A DNA stretch of 64,000 bases from Azolla caroliniana (Eukaryota; Polypodiophyta). A program made the translations under genes and the position numbers. The notes under the pieces are model-generated. The model ran no database searches. It was not told the origin of the DNA and saw only the letters and a list, made by a program, of their open reading frames with translations. Positions 49,301 to 60,375 of this stretch are shown here, piece by piece; the stretch's first letter is position 1; every line of letters begins with the position of its first letter. The DNA lies in the NCBI GenBank assembly GCA_043228905.1, contig JBHGNT010000117.1, forward strand, positions 1 through 64,000, given 5' to 3'.

Positions 49301-50096
49301 TTACCATAATGTGTGTGTCATGCGTACAACTCTTTCAAAAGACCCATGCCAACTAGTTCACCCTCCCACACGTCTAGGCTAGTCCTAGGTGTCATATTGT
49401 CCCTACACAATTTGGGCGCAACCTCCTCCTCGCGTGAGAACTTGTCGAGCGACGATAGCATGTACACATAGGTAAACGTGTGCACTTGCATGTGCGTGTA
49501 GGGGTGTGTGGGCACGTGCACATTAAACTGGAACCTGCTAACGCCCAGACACTAAGCATCTGGAGGCTACAGTGGGACAAGTATGGTTCCGAGTGTGCTA
49601 CATCGATGAACGTAGATATACCGGTTTCGTCCATACTACCTCCTTCCGAAGGAGTATCCTTGGAAGCCAACATGCTCTCTCCATCTAATTCCGAGAGGAA
49701 CGTGGGGTTGGGGTTGAGGATCTTGCATCGCTCGTTCGGACGGGGGTTGGTAACAACGACAAGGAAATCTACCCGGACTACCACACTAGGAGTGTCCTAT
49801 CCGGCAAGTGTGGAACGCAAGTTCACATTTGCCATTGTGTACAAGTTGACCTTTGCCATTGACTTGGCGTGTGTGGTACGTGTGTTTCGTTCAAGATTTT
49901 TTTTCGGTTTGGGTGGGTTGTTGTAAATCTAGAGAAATTTTAAACGCTGGAGGGACATTGTTGGTCGAAAGACTTTCGTGTTTATGTTCGTGTGGGTGTA
50001 AAGCACGATTAGGGAGAAACAGTTGTTCGTAAACACTTAACGACGAGAAATTAGACAGAGACCACTAGAATAATTTGAACAAGGTTTATGTACTAT
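49301..50096. repeat. Albumin unit spacer (A8 to A7)
   Basis: The conserved spacer with G-box GCACGTGC (about 49511-49518), the ATCGATGAACGTAG block and the diverged GTATCCTTGG insert. No gene is seen. Confidence 0.75.
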
Positions 50097-50414
50097 TTAG
50101 AAGTGACGAATACAAGCACGAGGGAGAAGATCGCACTGTTGGAGTAGGCGGGAGCTGGCGACGTCTAGAGTTGTTACTGTGGTTTTAGTAGCAATAACTT
50201 TGGCCATTTTAGTTAGTCTATCAACCACAACCCAGATTGCATCATGGCCTTTTTGGTTGCAAGGAAGGCTAACAATAAAATCCATGGATATACTTTCCCA
50301 CATATTATTGGGAATGTCCAAGGGATGTAAAAGTCCTTCGTCTTTAAGTTGCTCGGTTTTGTTAACCTGACATTGGTGACATTTAGTCACATAATTATGT
50401 ATGTTAGGACGCAT
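50097..50414 (-). CDS. In-frame chimeric ORF: gypsy integrase fused to albumin C-terminus
   Basis: The open frame is 105 residues. Residues 1 to about 84 are chromovirus integrase (MRPNIHNYVTKCHQCQVNK; MDFIVSLP; VVVDRLTKMAKVIATKTTV). The last 20 or so are the albumin C-terminus (VASSRLLQQCDLLPRACIRHF with the albumin stop at 50097-50099). The join lies near TCTAGACGTC (about 50163-50172). Both parental frames are kept. The fusion removes most of the integrase core. Expression is unknown. Confidence 0.7.
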   Translation of the reverse strand: MRPNIHNYVTKCHQCQVNKTEQLKDEGLLHPLDIPNNMWESISMDFIVSLPCNQKGHDAIWVVVDRLTKMAKVIATKTTVTTLDVASSRLLQQCDLLPRACIRHF

Positions 50415-51168
50415 CTTAGGCCAATAAAATTGAGTGGAGATGAGAACGAGTGTACGATGTATTCCAGGGTACCCTGCTGAGGGTGCATCATGCCATTCAA
50501 AAAGAATCCTCTTTTTGACCTTGGTTAAATCTAGAACACAAACCTTCCCATTACGGTACAGCAGACCATTAGCAATGTGGAAATATTACTTCGAGGATGT
50601 GGTGGTGTCTCTTCCAAACTCAACTCTTGCCTAGTATTTTGCAAAATAACTGTCATCAGGATACTTTCCTCGAAGGTGATCATAAACATCTGATGTTATT
50701 TCAGTGAAGCTAAGCATGTTAACTTCACGGATGCGACTTAGTGCATCAGCGATAGTGTTCATGGAACCTTTCCGATATCGTATGGAAAAATCAAAATCCT
50801 GAATGAGATTAGCCCATCGTGCCTTACGACCTTTTAGGTTTTGTTGGTCACATAAATATTTCAAGGACTTGTGGTCCATAGTTACCACAAAGCGATTTCC
50901 ATAAAGATAATGGCGTCATGTTTTGAGCGCATGTATAACTGCAAATAATTCCTTTTCTTGAACGGTATACTGGCATTGAGCAGAATCCAGTTTCTTACTC
51001 TCAAATGCTATTGGTTTACAATCTTGATAAAAGACAGCACCTATAGCATAATCTCTTGCATCGGTTTCAACCTCGAAAGCTTTTTAAGGATCGGGTAAAA
51101 GAAGTGAAGGAGCCTTGCATACTAGGTCCTTGAGTTCCTTAAAGGCGAGGTCTAGTGTGGCATTCCAG
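50173..51168 (-). mobile_element. Chromovirus copy E, pol fragment
   Basis: On the minus strand: part of RNase H (YTVQEKELF, WRHYLYG-like), the ADALSRIREV segment, then integrase zinc finger and core start. No LTR, leader or gag is present. It is joined at one end to albumin A8 and at the other to Copia integrase (GGCATTCCAG then TGAAGAACGTG near 51168). Internal TAG and other stops mark decay. Confidence 0.85.
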
Positions 51169-51248
51169 TGAAGAACGTGCACTTGGAGAAGTACGCTGAT
51201 TGTCTGGCCGGTAAGCAAAACCGGACCTCCTTCTGACCAAGGCCACCG

Positions 51249-51923
51249 ATGAGACGTAATGCACCACTAGAGTTGGTGCATACTGATGTGTGTCAAGTGG
51301 ACACAAAGTCACATGCAGGATCACAGTACTTCGTGACATTTATAGATGACCACAGCCGGAAGTTGTGGGCCACACCGTTGAAGACGAAGGATCAGGTGCT
51401 ATCTGTCTTCAAAGAACTCCACGCGAGAGTGGAAAGAGAAATCGGCCGGAAGTTGAAGGCGGTTCGAGCAGATAACGGAGCTGAATACCGGGGGCAGTTC
51501 AAGGAGTACTATCGCTCGAAGGGAATCCGGCTCGAATTTACCGTGCCGAAGACGCCGGAACTAAACGGGTTGGCCAAGATGATGAACCGGACCATAATGG
51601 AGAGGGTCCGGAGTATGTTGGCGCATGCAAAACTACCCAAGAAGTTTTGGACTGAGGAACTGTCGACGGCGACATATGTGATAAACAGATCACCCTCAGT
51701 ACCCTTGGACGGAGACACGCCACAGAGAGTCTGGACCGGTAAGGAAGTGTCCTACCGGCATCTGAAAGTATTCGGGTGTCTTGCGTACGTGCATGTTGCT
51801 AAGGACCGGAGAGGAAAGTTGGATCCAAAGACCCGACCATGCATATTCCTCGGTTATGGCGACGATGAGTTCGGCAACCAAGTCTGGGACCTCATGGCCG
51901 ATCAAGGGTACCACAAGACATAG
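51249..51923 (+). pseudogene. pol: Copia 2 integrase
   Basis: Motifs are LELVHTDVCQVDTKS, FVTFIDDHSRKLW, VRADNGAEYRGQFKEYY and FTVPKTPELNGLAKMMNRTIMERVRSML, followed by ATYVINRSPS and KVFGCLAYVHV: a full DDE integrase core. The usual N (NG...E) context NGLAKMMN has Lys where the catalytic Glu is usually found (NGVAERMN), a probable inactivating change. A TAG at 51921-51923 ends the frame exactly where the RT deletion begins. Confidence 0.85.
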
Positions 51924-51935
51924 CACGATCACTGC

Positions 51936-52950
51936 GTGTTTGTGAAGAAGTTCGAAGGAGGCGACTTCCTAATACTCCTTCTGTACGTGGACGACATGTT
52001 GATCGTCGGACGGAACCAAGCCAGAATACGGATGCTGAAGAAGGCTCTCAACCGAACTTTTGCGATGAAAGACTTGGGTCCGGCAAGACATATGTTGGGG
52101 ATGCATATCATCCGGGACCACTCAACGAAGCAATTGTGGCTGTCACAAGAGAAGTATGTGCTTCAGCGGTTCAACATGTCAGATGCGAAACTGGTCGGAT
52201 CGACACTTCCGGCAAACTACAGATTATCCGGTAAGCAAAGCCCGAAGATGAAAGCAGAGAAGGCTGATATGATGAAGGTTCCATATGCCTCTGCCATCGG
52301 GAGGTTAATGTACGCAATGGTATGTACCTGACCGGATATAGGATACGCAGTTGGAGTGGTGAGCCGGTTTATGAGCAATCCTGGCAAGGAGCACTGGAAC
52401 GCAGTCAAATGGATACTCCGGTACTTGAAGGGCACTTCAAATATGTGTCTCCGATTCAGCTCCGGAAAACCTCAACTTGACGGTTTTATCGATTTGGAAA
52501 TGTCGGTTGATGTGGATACCAGCCGGTCTACATCCGGGTATGTAATGACATACGCAGGGGGAGTTGTTTCATGGCAGTCGAGGCTACAGAAGACGGTTGT
52601 GTTGTCAACCACGGAGGCGAAGTACATGGCGGCTGTGGAAGCCGGCAAGGAAATATTATGGATGAAGGACTTCATCGGAGAGCTCGGTATCCGGCAAGAT
52701 GAATATCGGCTCTATTGCGACAGTCAAAGTGCCATCCACCTTTCGAAGAATGCGGCCTACCATTCCCGGACGAAGCATATCTAGCGAAGGTATCACTGGA
52801 TCCGGGAAAGAGTAGATGACCAGGAGTTCGCGCTGACGAAGATCCACACGGCCAAGAACGGGTCAGATATGCTGGCCAAAGTACTGATACCCGACAAGCT
52901 AGATGCATGCTGGAAGTGGATCGGACTAGTAAGACATCCCATGCCGGAGT
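51936..52950 (+). pseudogene. pol: Copia 2 RT C-terminus and RNase H
   Basis: The frame continues after a deletion that removed the RT N-terminal half: FVKKFEGGDFLILLLYVDDMLIVG (catalytic YVDD), MKDLGPARHMLGMHI, and the RNase H part (RSTSGYVMTYAGGVVSWQS, STTEAKYMAAVEAGKE, YCDSQSAIHLSKNAAYHSRTKHI). TGA near 52330 and TAG near 52782 interrupt it; the sequence beyond (AKNGSDMLAKVL) is still recognisable. Confidence 0.85.
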
Positions 52951-52962
52951 GAAGGTGGAGTT

Positions 52963-53677
52963 TGTTAGGAAACAGGTCCCTCCGGATGGGAAGTGAGAAG
53001 ATCAGTACTGATGCGCAAACTCGCCCGAGGCCGGAACCAGATGATGAGTACCCGGATACGGAAGACCCCGGTGAGAACCAGATGACGAGTACCCGGCAAG
53101 AGCCCGATGGTGAAGACCCTGTGAGAACCGGATGTGGAGTACCCGGCAACGGAAGACCCGGTGAGGACCGGATGACGTGTGCCCGGCAAGCGCCGGATGA
53201 TGCAGGCCCGGTGAGGAGTGCTCACCGGATGAAGGGACATATTCGGAAATATGTTTCTGAGAGTCCATCGGGGCTATATTTGTAAATAGACGAAAAGTCA
53301 TATTAGTATAAATATGACTTAGGGCAAACTTTAGATATATCTGTTGTCATTCTTGTTTGTGCTAGATTTGAGAGCAACAGTGTACAGAGAGAGTGAGAGA
53401 GAGGAAGAGGTCGTTGCCTCTGTTGTAACCGCCGCCTGTGGCGAAGATAGCAAGCTCGAGGTCATTGCTTCGGTGCTCTACTATTCTAATCATTGTGATA
53501 TAGTGATAGGTTGTTGTCTGTGGGCTGCCATGGTTTTTTCCCTAGTTTGGGTTTTCCACGTTAACATCCTGTGTACTCTTCTCTTCTCTGTGTCGTGCGT
53601 CCATTACCCGTTTTCTATGTTGATTCTAGGCTTGGTTGTGGCCGAGTGTTGTTCATCGGAGCGAGTAGTTCCTGTCA
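52963..53677 (+). repeat. Copia 2 3' LTR
   Basis: The ends are TGTTAGGAAAC...GTTCCTGTCA (imperfect inverted repeat). A minisatellite of about 50-bp units (GTACCCGG...GAAGACCCGGTGAGAACCGGATG) lies at about 53025-53235. TATA-like TATAAATATGAC is near 53310. Confidence 0.78.
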
Positions 53678-54186
53678 CGGTGTTCATACTACCTCCTTCC
53701 GAAGGAGTATCCTTGGGAGCCTCTGCGCTCTCTCCGTTTAATCCCGAGTGGAACGTGGGGTTGGGGGAGCACGTTCCGCATTGCAGAACTTAGATCGCTC
53801 GTTCGGACGGGGGGGGGGGGGGGGGGGGTTGGTAACAACGACAAGGAAAGCTACCCGGACAACCACACAAGGAGTGTCCTATCGGGCAATTGTGGAAAGC
53901 AAGTTCACATTCGCCGTTGTGTACCAGTTGACCTTAGCCGTTGACGTGGCGTGTGCAGTATCGGTGTTTGCTTCGAGATTTCTTTTCCATTTGGGTGGTT
54001 TGCGGTCAATATAAACAAATGAATCTATACATTGGAGGGACATTGTTGATCGAAAAACTTTGGTTCTTGTGTTTCCGTTCGTGTGGGTGTAATGCGCGAT
54101 TAGGGAGACGCACTTGTTCGTAAACACTTACAACGAAAAATTAGACAGAGACCACGAGAATAATTTGAACAAGGTTTATGTACTAT
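53678..54186. repeat. Albumin unit spacer with a 20-base G run
   Basis: Conserved spacer blocks are interrupted at 53809-53828 by an uninterrupted run of 20 G where other copies have four to six. The rest matches the 3' flank of A6. No gene is seen. Confidence 0.75.
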
Positions 54187-54642
54187 TTAGAAACGACGAA
54201 TACAAGCACGAGGGCGAAGATCGCACTGTTGGAGTAGGCGGCAGGCGGCGACGTCTAGAGCTCTTTCCTCGTCATCGAGCTTGAATTGGCGACGTTGTTG
54301 ACATTCGTCCTCTTGTCATCGAGACATGCGGTGGCGGTGTTCGTCACCCTCTCGTCGCTCACGCCTACTATCTCGCTCGTGCTCCTCGTCCTATTCAGAG
54401 ACTCTCTTGTTGTCTGTATAGCGGCGTCCCTCCTCAAGGAACCCCTCACAACGTCGCTCGCGCCTCTCGACATCGCACTACCCCTCTCGGCGTTGATCGC
54501 ACCTCTCCTCGTCAATGTCTCCCTCACGACGTCGATCGTGTCACTCCTCTTCACAGTCCCGCCCTACGGACAGAGCCTTGGCCGCAGTACACGCGGCGAG
54601 CATGATCACGGCCATGAGGAATACAGAAGTAAGCTTTGCCAT
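54187..54642 (-). pseudogene. Albumin-like copy A9, 330-bp internal deletion and stops
   Basis: Start at 54640-54642 with an intact signal peptide. The length is 456 bp against 786 in A3, a difference of 330 (110 codons). The deletion near 54390 removes the middle, including the CC and RC cysteines, and joins the KRDSE segment to the EDEERERDS segment. At least three further stops occur upstream and downstream. The C-terminal QQC and RAC remain. Confidence 0.82.
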
Positions 54643-54760
54643 TGTGATTATCCTTATGATCTGAGTGCTTGTCTCCTAATGCATTGTACTGACATTGCTC
54701 CCTCCACCTTTTTATATACACATGGCCATCCAATCACAACACATGCATGTCACTCACCAC
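54643..54760 (-). promoter_or_regulatory. Promoter of albumin copy A9
   Basis: TATA-like GTATATAAAAAGG (complement of 54707-54719) and RY CATGCATG (54742-54749). The second RY-like motif is mutated (CATGGCCATCC). Confidence 0.66.
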
Positions 54761-54921
54761 TCCCATTACCATAATGTGTGTGTCCTGCGTACAACTCTTG
54801 CACAAGACCCATGCCAACTAGTCCACCCTGCCACACGCCTAGGCTACTCCTAGGTGTCATATATTCCTTAGAAAATTTGGGCGCAACTTGTAACGTGTTC
54901 TCCTCCTCCTTGCGTGAGAAC
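54761..54921. repeat. Albumin unit spacer, short remnant
   Basis: The spacer runs to CTTGCGTGAGAAC, then joins gypsy F leader at about 54922. No gene is seen. Confidence 0.7.
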
Positions 54922-57545
54922 ATTAGACATTTAAGAAGAGCAACCTACTTGGTTGGCTCAACTGATTGATGCATTCATTCTCGAGGTCTCGAGTTCAAAT
55001 ATGACCAAGACCATACAACATCGTTGATTTATATGACTATAACATATGTTTAGACTTGAGGTCTATGTGCACTTCGGGGTCCTCGTAATACAACTTAAAC
55101 AGCCGAAACCACATATGTGGGCACAGAAACATAGTTTATTGTTAACCTTTTTTTCGTGTATAAACTACTCATGACGCGAACATACATGGTGGAGCCTCGG
55201 GGAGCCACCATGAAAAAATAGATATAGAGATTAGGGAAAGACATTTATTTGTCACCCCCATGGTTTTTAAAACACCTTTGTGTTACCATAGTAACCTGAT
55301 CTTGAACCTTATCTCATACGTCTAGAGGGGTATTTACGTGAGATCATGATAGCGATTAATGTTTGCCCATGATATGTTTACATCACGACATGATGTTATG
55401 ACTATTTGTCTGACCTTCTTCTATTTCTTTGCCAAAAATAACCATTCAATGGCTCAAAATAATGACCCGATGTCATCCGCTCAAGCAGAAGGAACTCAAG
55501 GAAATCCTCCTGGACAAATGTCCATTGAGATGTATTTTTCGCAAATAACCCAATACCTTAGTTTCACCGCTTAACAGATGACCGAACTTAGGCAATCTCA
55601 AAGTGCTCTCCAGGCACGTGTCATTAGTTTACAACGTGAGACTAATAGAGCTGATGAGATTGCATATGTCGGCCGAGAACTAGGGTGTAAGGCCGCCGCC
55701 TGGTGGCATGGGCTTCGTACTTTGGGGAAATTGCCCAATACCTGGACAGATTTTGTCACAGTTCTTAGGGACCAATTTCTACAACCTCCCTCTCGAACTG
55801 AGCCAGCTCCAGCTTTAATGAACCTCTCTAGCAGGAAGTTTTCCTCGCTAGAAGACTATGTTCACCATGCTAGAACACAAATCCAAAAGTCGGGTCTAGA
55901 AGGGGACAATTGGTTAATAGCATTTTCTGTCAATGGAATCCCCAATTTAGATTATCACTGGATAGTGCACGATAAGGATCCAAAAATCCGTCGAGGAGGC
56001 CGTAGAAATAGTTCTTCGCTATCAACACACTTCGAAGAAGGACCACAACAAACCCAACGAAGTGCCCAGGACTAAGCAGTCGCAATTCGCTGGGAAACGC
56101 AAGATACCCAACGAATTCATGAATCGTGATTGTAAGCGATAACATCTTTTTTGCGTACAAATTTTGTTTCATTAAGGAAACTCACACAACTTTGTGAATG
56201 ATCGTTTGGTTAAGATATGGGGAATCCAACCCACTGTAAGTGATCACACCTATACGGTGCATGTGGCTGATGGAAGAGTACAATACATCAACGGGGCGAT
56301 TCATTCATTAGGAATTTCTATTGATACCAATATAGAGGAAGTAGACGTCCATGTAATGAATCTTTGTACCATTCATGCAATACTGGGTTATCCCTGGTTT
56401 TATAATAGAAACTCTTCTTTATCTATTGATTGGGTTCATCATCCAATAACATTTGTACTGAACGATTGTACTCATTTTATTCAATGTTTAAAAAAACAGT
56501 CCCTCTCGATTGTATCCTCTCTATCAATATCTGAGTTGTCTTGTTCTACTCTTTTTTATTGTGTACTTGATACGGACATTCATGTTTAAAATATCGATAA
56601 TGTCTCGGTCCAATTAACATATTTTGAACAACAACAACTTGATGAAATCTTAAATGATTTTCGTGATGTTTTTCCGAGTGAACTACCAGATGCGTTACCT
56701 CCTAAACGTAATATAGACCATCGTATAGATAATATAGAACAATAAGTATACCTCCTTATCGCTTAAGTCGATCCGAAGAGGATGAGGTATCTAAGCAACT
56801 CAAGGACTATTTACGAATGGGTTATATACGTTATAGTAGATCTCCATGGGGTGCACCAGTTCTCTTAGTTAAAAAGAAAGAGGGCACATGGCATATGTGT
56901 ATTAATTACCGACGCTTAAATAAAGTGACGATCAAGAATTCGTATCCATTTCCCTGGGCTGACAATCTAATTTTTGTGACCAACAAGACCTAAAAGGTCG
57001 TAAGGAAAGTATCATCAAATATTTATGATCACCTTCGAGGAAAGTATCCTGATGACAGTTATTTTGCAAAATACTAGGCAAGAATGGTGTCTGGAACAGA
57101 CACCACCACATCCTCAAACGAATACTTCCACATTGCAAACGGTCTGCTCTACCGTAATGGGAAGGTTTGTGTTCTAGATTTCCCTGAGATAAAAAAGAGA
57201 ATTCTTTTTTAATGCCATGATGCACCCTCAGCAGGGCACCTTGGAATACATCGTACACTCATTCTCATCTCCACTCAATTCTATTGGCCCAAGATGCGTC
57301 CTGACATACATAATTATGTGACTAAATGTTACCATTGTCAGGTTAAAAAAGCCGAGCGACTTAAAGCCGTTGGACTTTTACATCCTTTGGACATTCCCAA
57401 TAATAAGTGGGAAAGTATATCCTTGGATTTTATTGTTAGTCTTCCTCGCACCCAAAAAGGCCATGATGCCATCTGGGTTGTGGTTGATAGACTAACTAGA
57501 ATGGCCAGATTTATTGCTACTAAAACCACGGTAACAGCTCCTGAA
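54922..57545 (+). mobile_element. Decayed chromovirus copy F (plus orientation, no LTR)
   Basis: The element starts inside the leader (tRNA-like module at about 54950-55010). Gag is MAQNNDPMSSAQAEG with TAA at 55572-55574 and an in-frame deletion after NRADE. Then follow EDYVHHARTQI, a protease piece (NFVNDRLVKIWGIQPT), the pre-RT segment, RT start ([15 protein letters not shown]), a jump to RNase H remnants, and integrase to TTVTAPE. It is cut at 57545 by another element's LTR. It retains pieces deleted in A and D, such as the intact A-run frame near 56500. Confidence 0.87.
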
Positions 57546-57996
57546 TGTTAATCCTTAGGGCCGGACAATGGCCTAACACAGGGTGTCTACGGAAGACACT
57601 TCACCAAAGGGGTGTTACGGCGAGATAACTTAAGACACAACGATTAAGCCGACTTAATTGCCCACTTAAGCAATACGACATTCACTTAATACACGCGTAA
57701 GATATAACAATTAATTCAAAACGGTAATCAATACGTAAAGATAAAACAAGAAGCTTATATTAATTCTCCATTAAAGTTTTACATTGTAACCGGGCCTTTA
57801 TATAGGTCACCGGTGCTGCGTACAAAACGGTGCCAACCGGCACCTATTCGGAACCGGTCTGGATCCGGATCGGCATACCGATTCCTTTCCGTCCGTTCAC
57901 TACGTAATTATAATTTATTCTACTTAATTAAAATAGATTCCGAATAACAATCCCGTTCACATTCTGGTCTTTAACTCCTTTGCCGACCGGGTAACA
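57546..57996 (-). repeat. LTR of a further retrotransposon, inserted in gypsy F integrase
   Basis: On the minus strand TGTTACCCGGTCGGC...GGATTAACA, 451 bp with TG/CA ends and a TATA box CCTATATAAAGGCCC (complement near 57795-57807). It sits exactly at the end of gypsy F homology (GCTCCTGAA). It is probably the 3' LTR of the GC-richer element to its right. Confidence 0.72.
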
Positions 57997-59840
57997 TATG
58001 GCACGCCCATGGGATAGTACCTTGTACGTCGAATCCCACTATCCATCCCTTAGCCGTCGTCCAAGATATCTAGAATACTCTGCCCCAGGGTGTCCAATGG
58101 TTCTTCGGAACTTTGTTGTTGTTGTTGTGGCTGTGGTTGTTGTTGCTGTTGTGGCTGTTGCAGCTGCTGTGTCTGTTCGGCTCATGGTACCGACGGTTGT
58201 GGTGGTGATTCCTCCGTTAGCTGCGCCGCCGGATTTGACTCCAGTTGACTCGCCCCGGCCTTGTCTCCGTCCGGTCCTTGCTCCGGTGATGGCTCCTCAT
58301 CGCCGAGGTTGACGGTCGCCGCCTGCTTTGCTTCTTCTCTCTGTAGCTTGGTCCGCTTCATAGCGTTCAAACTGGATTTGAGCATCCAATCGATCATCGT
58401 CCAGCTGTGCTACCAGTTGTCAGACCACTGTTGACTGTTCCTCCGCCAGAGTTACAAAATCTTCTACTAACTCATCTCTTACGGCGGTGAAGTCCTCTTT
58501 TGTTAGCATGTAGTAGTCATCACCATCCTTCTGTGGGTTTTCCGCGACCGCCCTTAGCTACTGGAGCTCGGCTATATGCTTTGCCCATTTGTCCCACCAT
58601 TGCGCGGAGCTTTCGTCAATCAAGCGTTTGGTCTTGTTCCTCCATGCCTGGACAATGAACTGGATCCGTTCCAATCCCATCTTCGATTTGTCCTCCGTGG
58701 TTTGTCGTTCGTCCTTCAATTGCTTGATCAATGCCACCGTATCCACCTCCTGCTCCCGGTAATGTGACAATTGGTTTTGATAGGTGTTCTGCAACATCTG
58801 CAATACCATTTTCACTCTTTCCTTCTCTTCATAATGCTGCTTAGGGAGCTCCATACGTTCTTGCACGGCTTCCTCCAGCAGCGTGGTTCTTTCAGCCCGT
58901 TCCTCCGCTAGCACCGTCTCAGCTCGATGCACCTCCTACTGGAGGTCTGCCATCTTCTCCTGTTGTTTCTTATGCTCTGTATTCAGGTGCTTGTAGTCCC
59001 AGTGCAGGTGCTCAAAATCATCGGTCTTCTGCTTTAGCTTTTGGTTGAGTTGCTGGCGAGCGCGGTCTTCCCGATCCTTCTGTTGACAGAGTTCTTCTTT
59101 AAGTCTTTCGATCTCTATTTCCGCCATCCATCGCAGCGCCTTCTCTTTCTCCTCCTTCAACCGGTCATATGCCTCATGTCCTTTCCGCAGATTCTCTTCT
59201 GCCCGATGGAGGTTCTCAGCAGTCTTTCTTTGCTCTTCTTCTGCCGCTTTCTTCAAGTCCCGCTCTCGGGTGCGTAATGCTTCGTGTGCGGCCAGTTCAT
59301 CTCTCAATTTAGCAAGCTCTTTTGCTTGCGTCGTCGCTATCTCCGAGACTGGTTCCGTCTCTGGGGTCTTATTGCTATGTACAGGTGCCGGTGTTTCTTT
59401 ATTCTGTACATCTACCGGTGTCACCGGTGCTTGGATCGGTGGTCCGGTTAAGGCCATTTTGGCCAATTCTTTTGTGGCCAGGTCCAAGTCTTGTTCTAAG
59501 TTCCGGATCCTTGACCGGGCTGTGACGAGCAACCGGTCCATCTGCGCTTTCTCTTCCGCCTCTATGTAGTGTACCACTCCGGCAATCTGTTCTCCAATCC
59601 ACCAGAGCCATTGGCTGTCGGTGCCCTGTTGTTGCGTCTACCCGGAGGGTTGGCTGTTGGTGTCGCTGGCCAGTGGTCGGTTTTGTCTGGTTGTAACTCT
59701 GGCTCTTGTTGGGGACCACTTTGCCGTTCTAGTTCTGGTTCTGGTTGCGGCTCCGTTGGCCGCTCCGCCTCTGAATGCTCTTGGCTTGTCGGTGGGGTAG
59801 GCAACTGTACTTCCAGCGCTTGCATTTCGAGTCTTGTCAT
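57997..59840 (-). pseudogene. Long coiled-coil ORF (retrotransposon gag or extra ORF), three in-frame stops
   Basis: On the minus strand from about 59840, a Pro/Glu-rich start (MTRLEMQALEVQLPTPPTSQ) is followed, in an overlapping frame from 59577, by about 350 residues of heptad-rich sequence (AKLRDELAAHEALR; EEEQRKTAENLHRAEENLRK; QQLNQKLKQKTDDFEHL; ERAERTTLLEEAVQERMEL). It ends in a Lys/Arg-rich and Gly/Thr-rich tail near 58180. TAG codons after LQ at about 58933-58935 and 58555-58557, and TGA at about 58410, interrupt it. The coiled coil and position before the LTR suggest gag or an additional ORF. The family is not recognised. Confidence 0.5.
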
Positions 59841-59843
59841 ATC

Positions 59844-60223
59844 CTAACCCGCAGATAGAGGTTGTGCCACGGTGTTGTCTCGTAGTGCTTTGGCTTCCAC
59901 CCATTTTGTGCAATAATCCATAGTTACTATTACGTATCGGTTGCCGGTTCTCATTGCTAGTGGTTTGAATGGACTAACAAAATCCAGCCCCCATTTCTGA
60001 AATGGTTCTAACAGTAGCACGGGCTGGTGAGGCATTCTGGCTTGTTGGGTTGGTTGGCCCATTCGCTGACATAGGTCGCATTCTTTAGCGTACCAGACTA
60101 CATCCTTCAATGTTTTCGGCCACCATAGTCCACTCTGCCATATTTTCCTTGCCGTAGCGTCTCCAGCATAATGTCCTCCAGCCACTCCGCAGTGTGTTTC
60201 GCGCAATATTATTTCCTTTTCGT
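59844..60223 (-). pseudogene. pol: Integrase N-terminal fragment of a Ty3/Gypsy element
   Basis: [47 protein letters not shown] (HHCC zinc finger) and [37 protein letters not shown] (first catalytic Asp) are visible. The domain is cut after about 120 residues, shortly before the coiled-coil ORF starts. Upstream it is cut by albumin slivers at 60223/60224. It is a different lineage from gypsy A, with longer, GC-richer codons. Confidence 0.78.
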
Positions 60224-60375
60224 TCCTGCAACACTGTTCTGAGGGTCTTGAGTATCGAGTGTTTTCGATCCATGGGGAGCGACGTCCTTGTTCACCTTCC
60301 TCTCTTTCGGCGGGGATTCGTTCGATGTTCCTGCAACACTGTTCTGAGGGTCTTGAGTATTGATTGTTTTCCTTA
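60224..60375 (-). pseudogene. Two tandem albumin slivers
   Basis: Two partial copies of the segment around the CC cysteines occur in tandem, each containing GTTCCTGCAACACTG TTCTGAGGG-type sequence. The first is 60224-60308, the second about 60309-60375. The internal join is TCTCTTTCGG then CGGGGATTCG, where both parents share CGG. They sit between a gypsy integrase and unrelated sequence, far from the main array. Confidence 0.78.

Larger units (their letters stand above)
51169..53677 (+). mobile_element. Ty1/Copia element 2, 5' truncated, with 3' LTR
   Basis: GAG-pre-integrase end, integrase, a deleted RT, RNase H, purine tract GAAGGTGGAGTT and a 715-bp LTR (52963-53677) are present. The 5' LTR and gag are missing. 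The LTR end TTCCTGTCA abuts albumin spacer (CGGTGTTCATACTACC). Confidence 0.87.
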
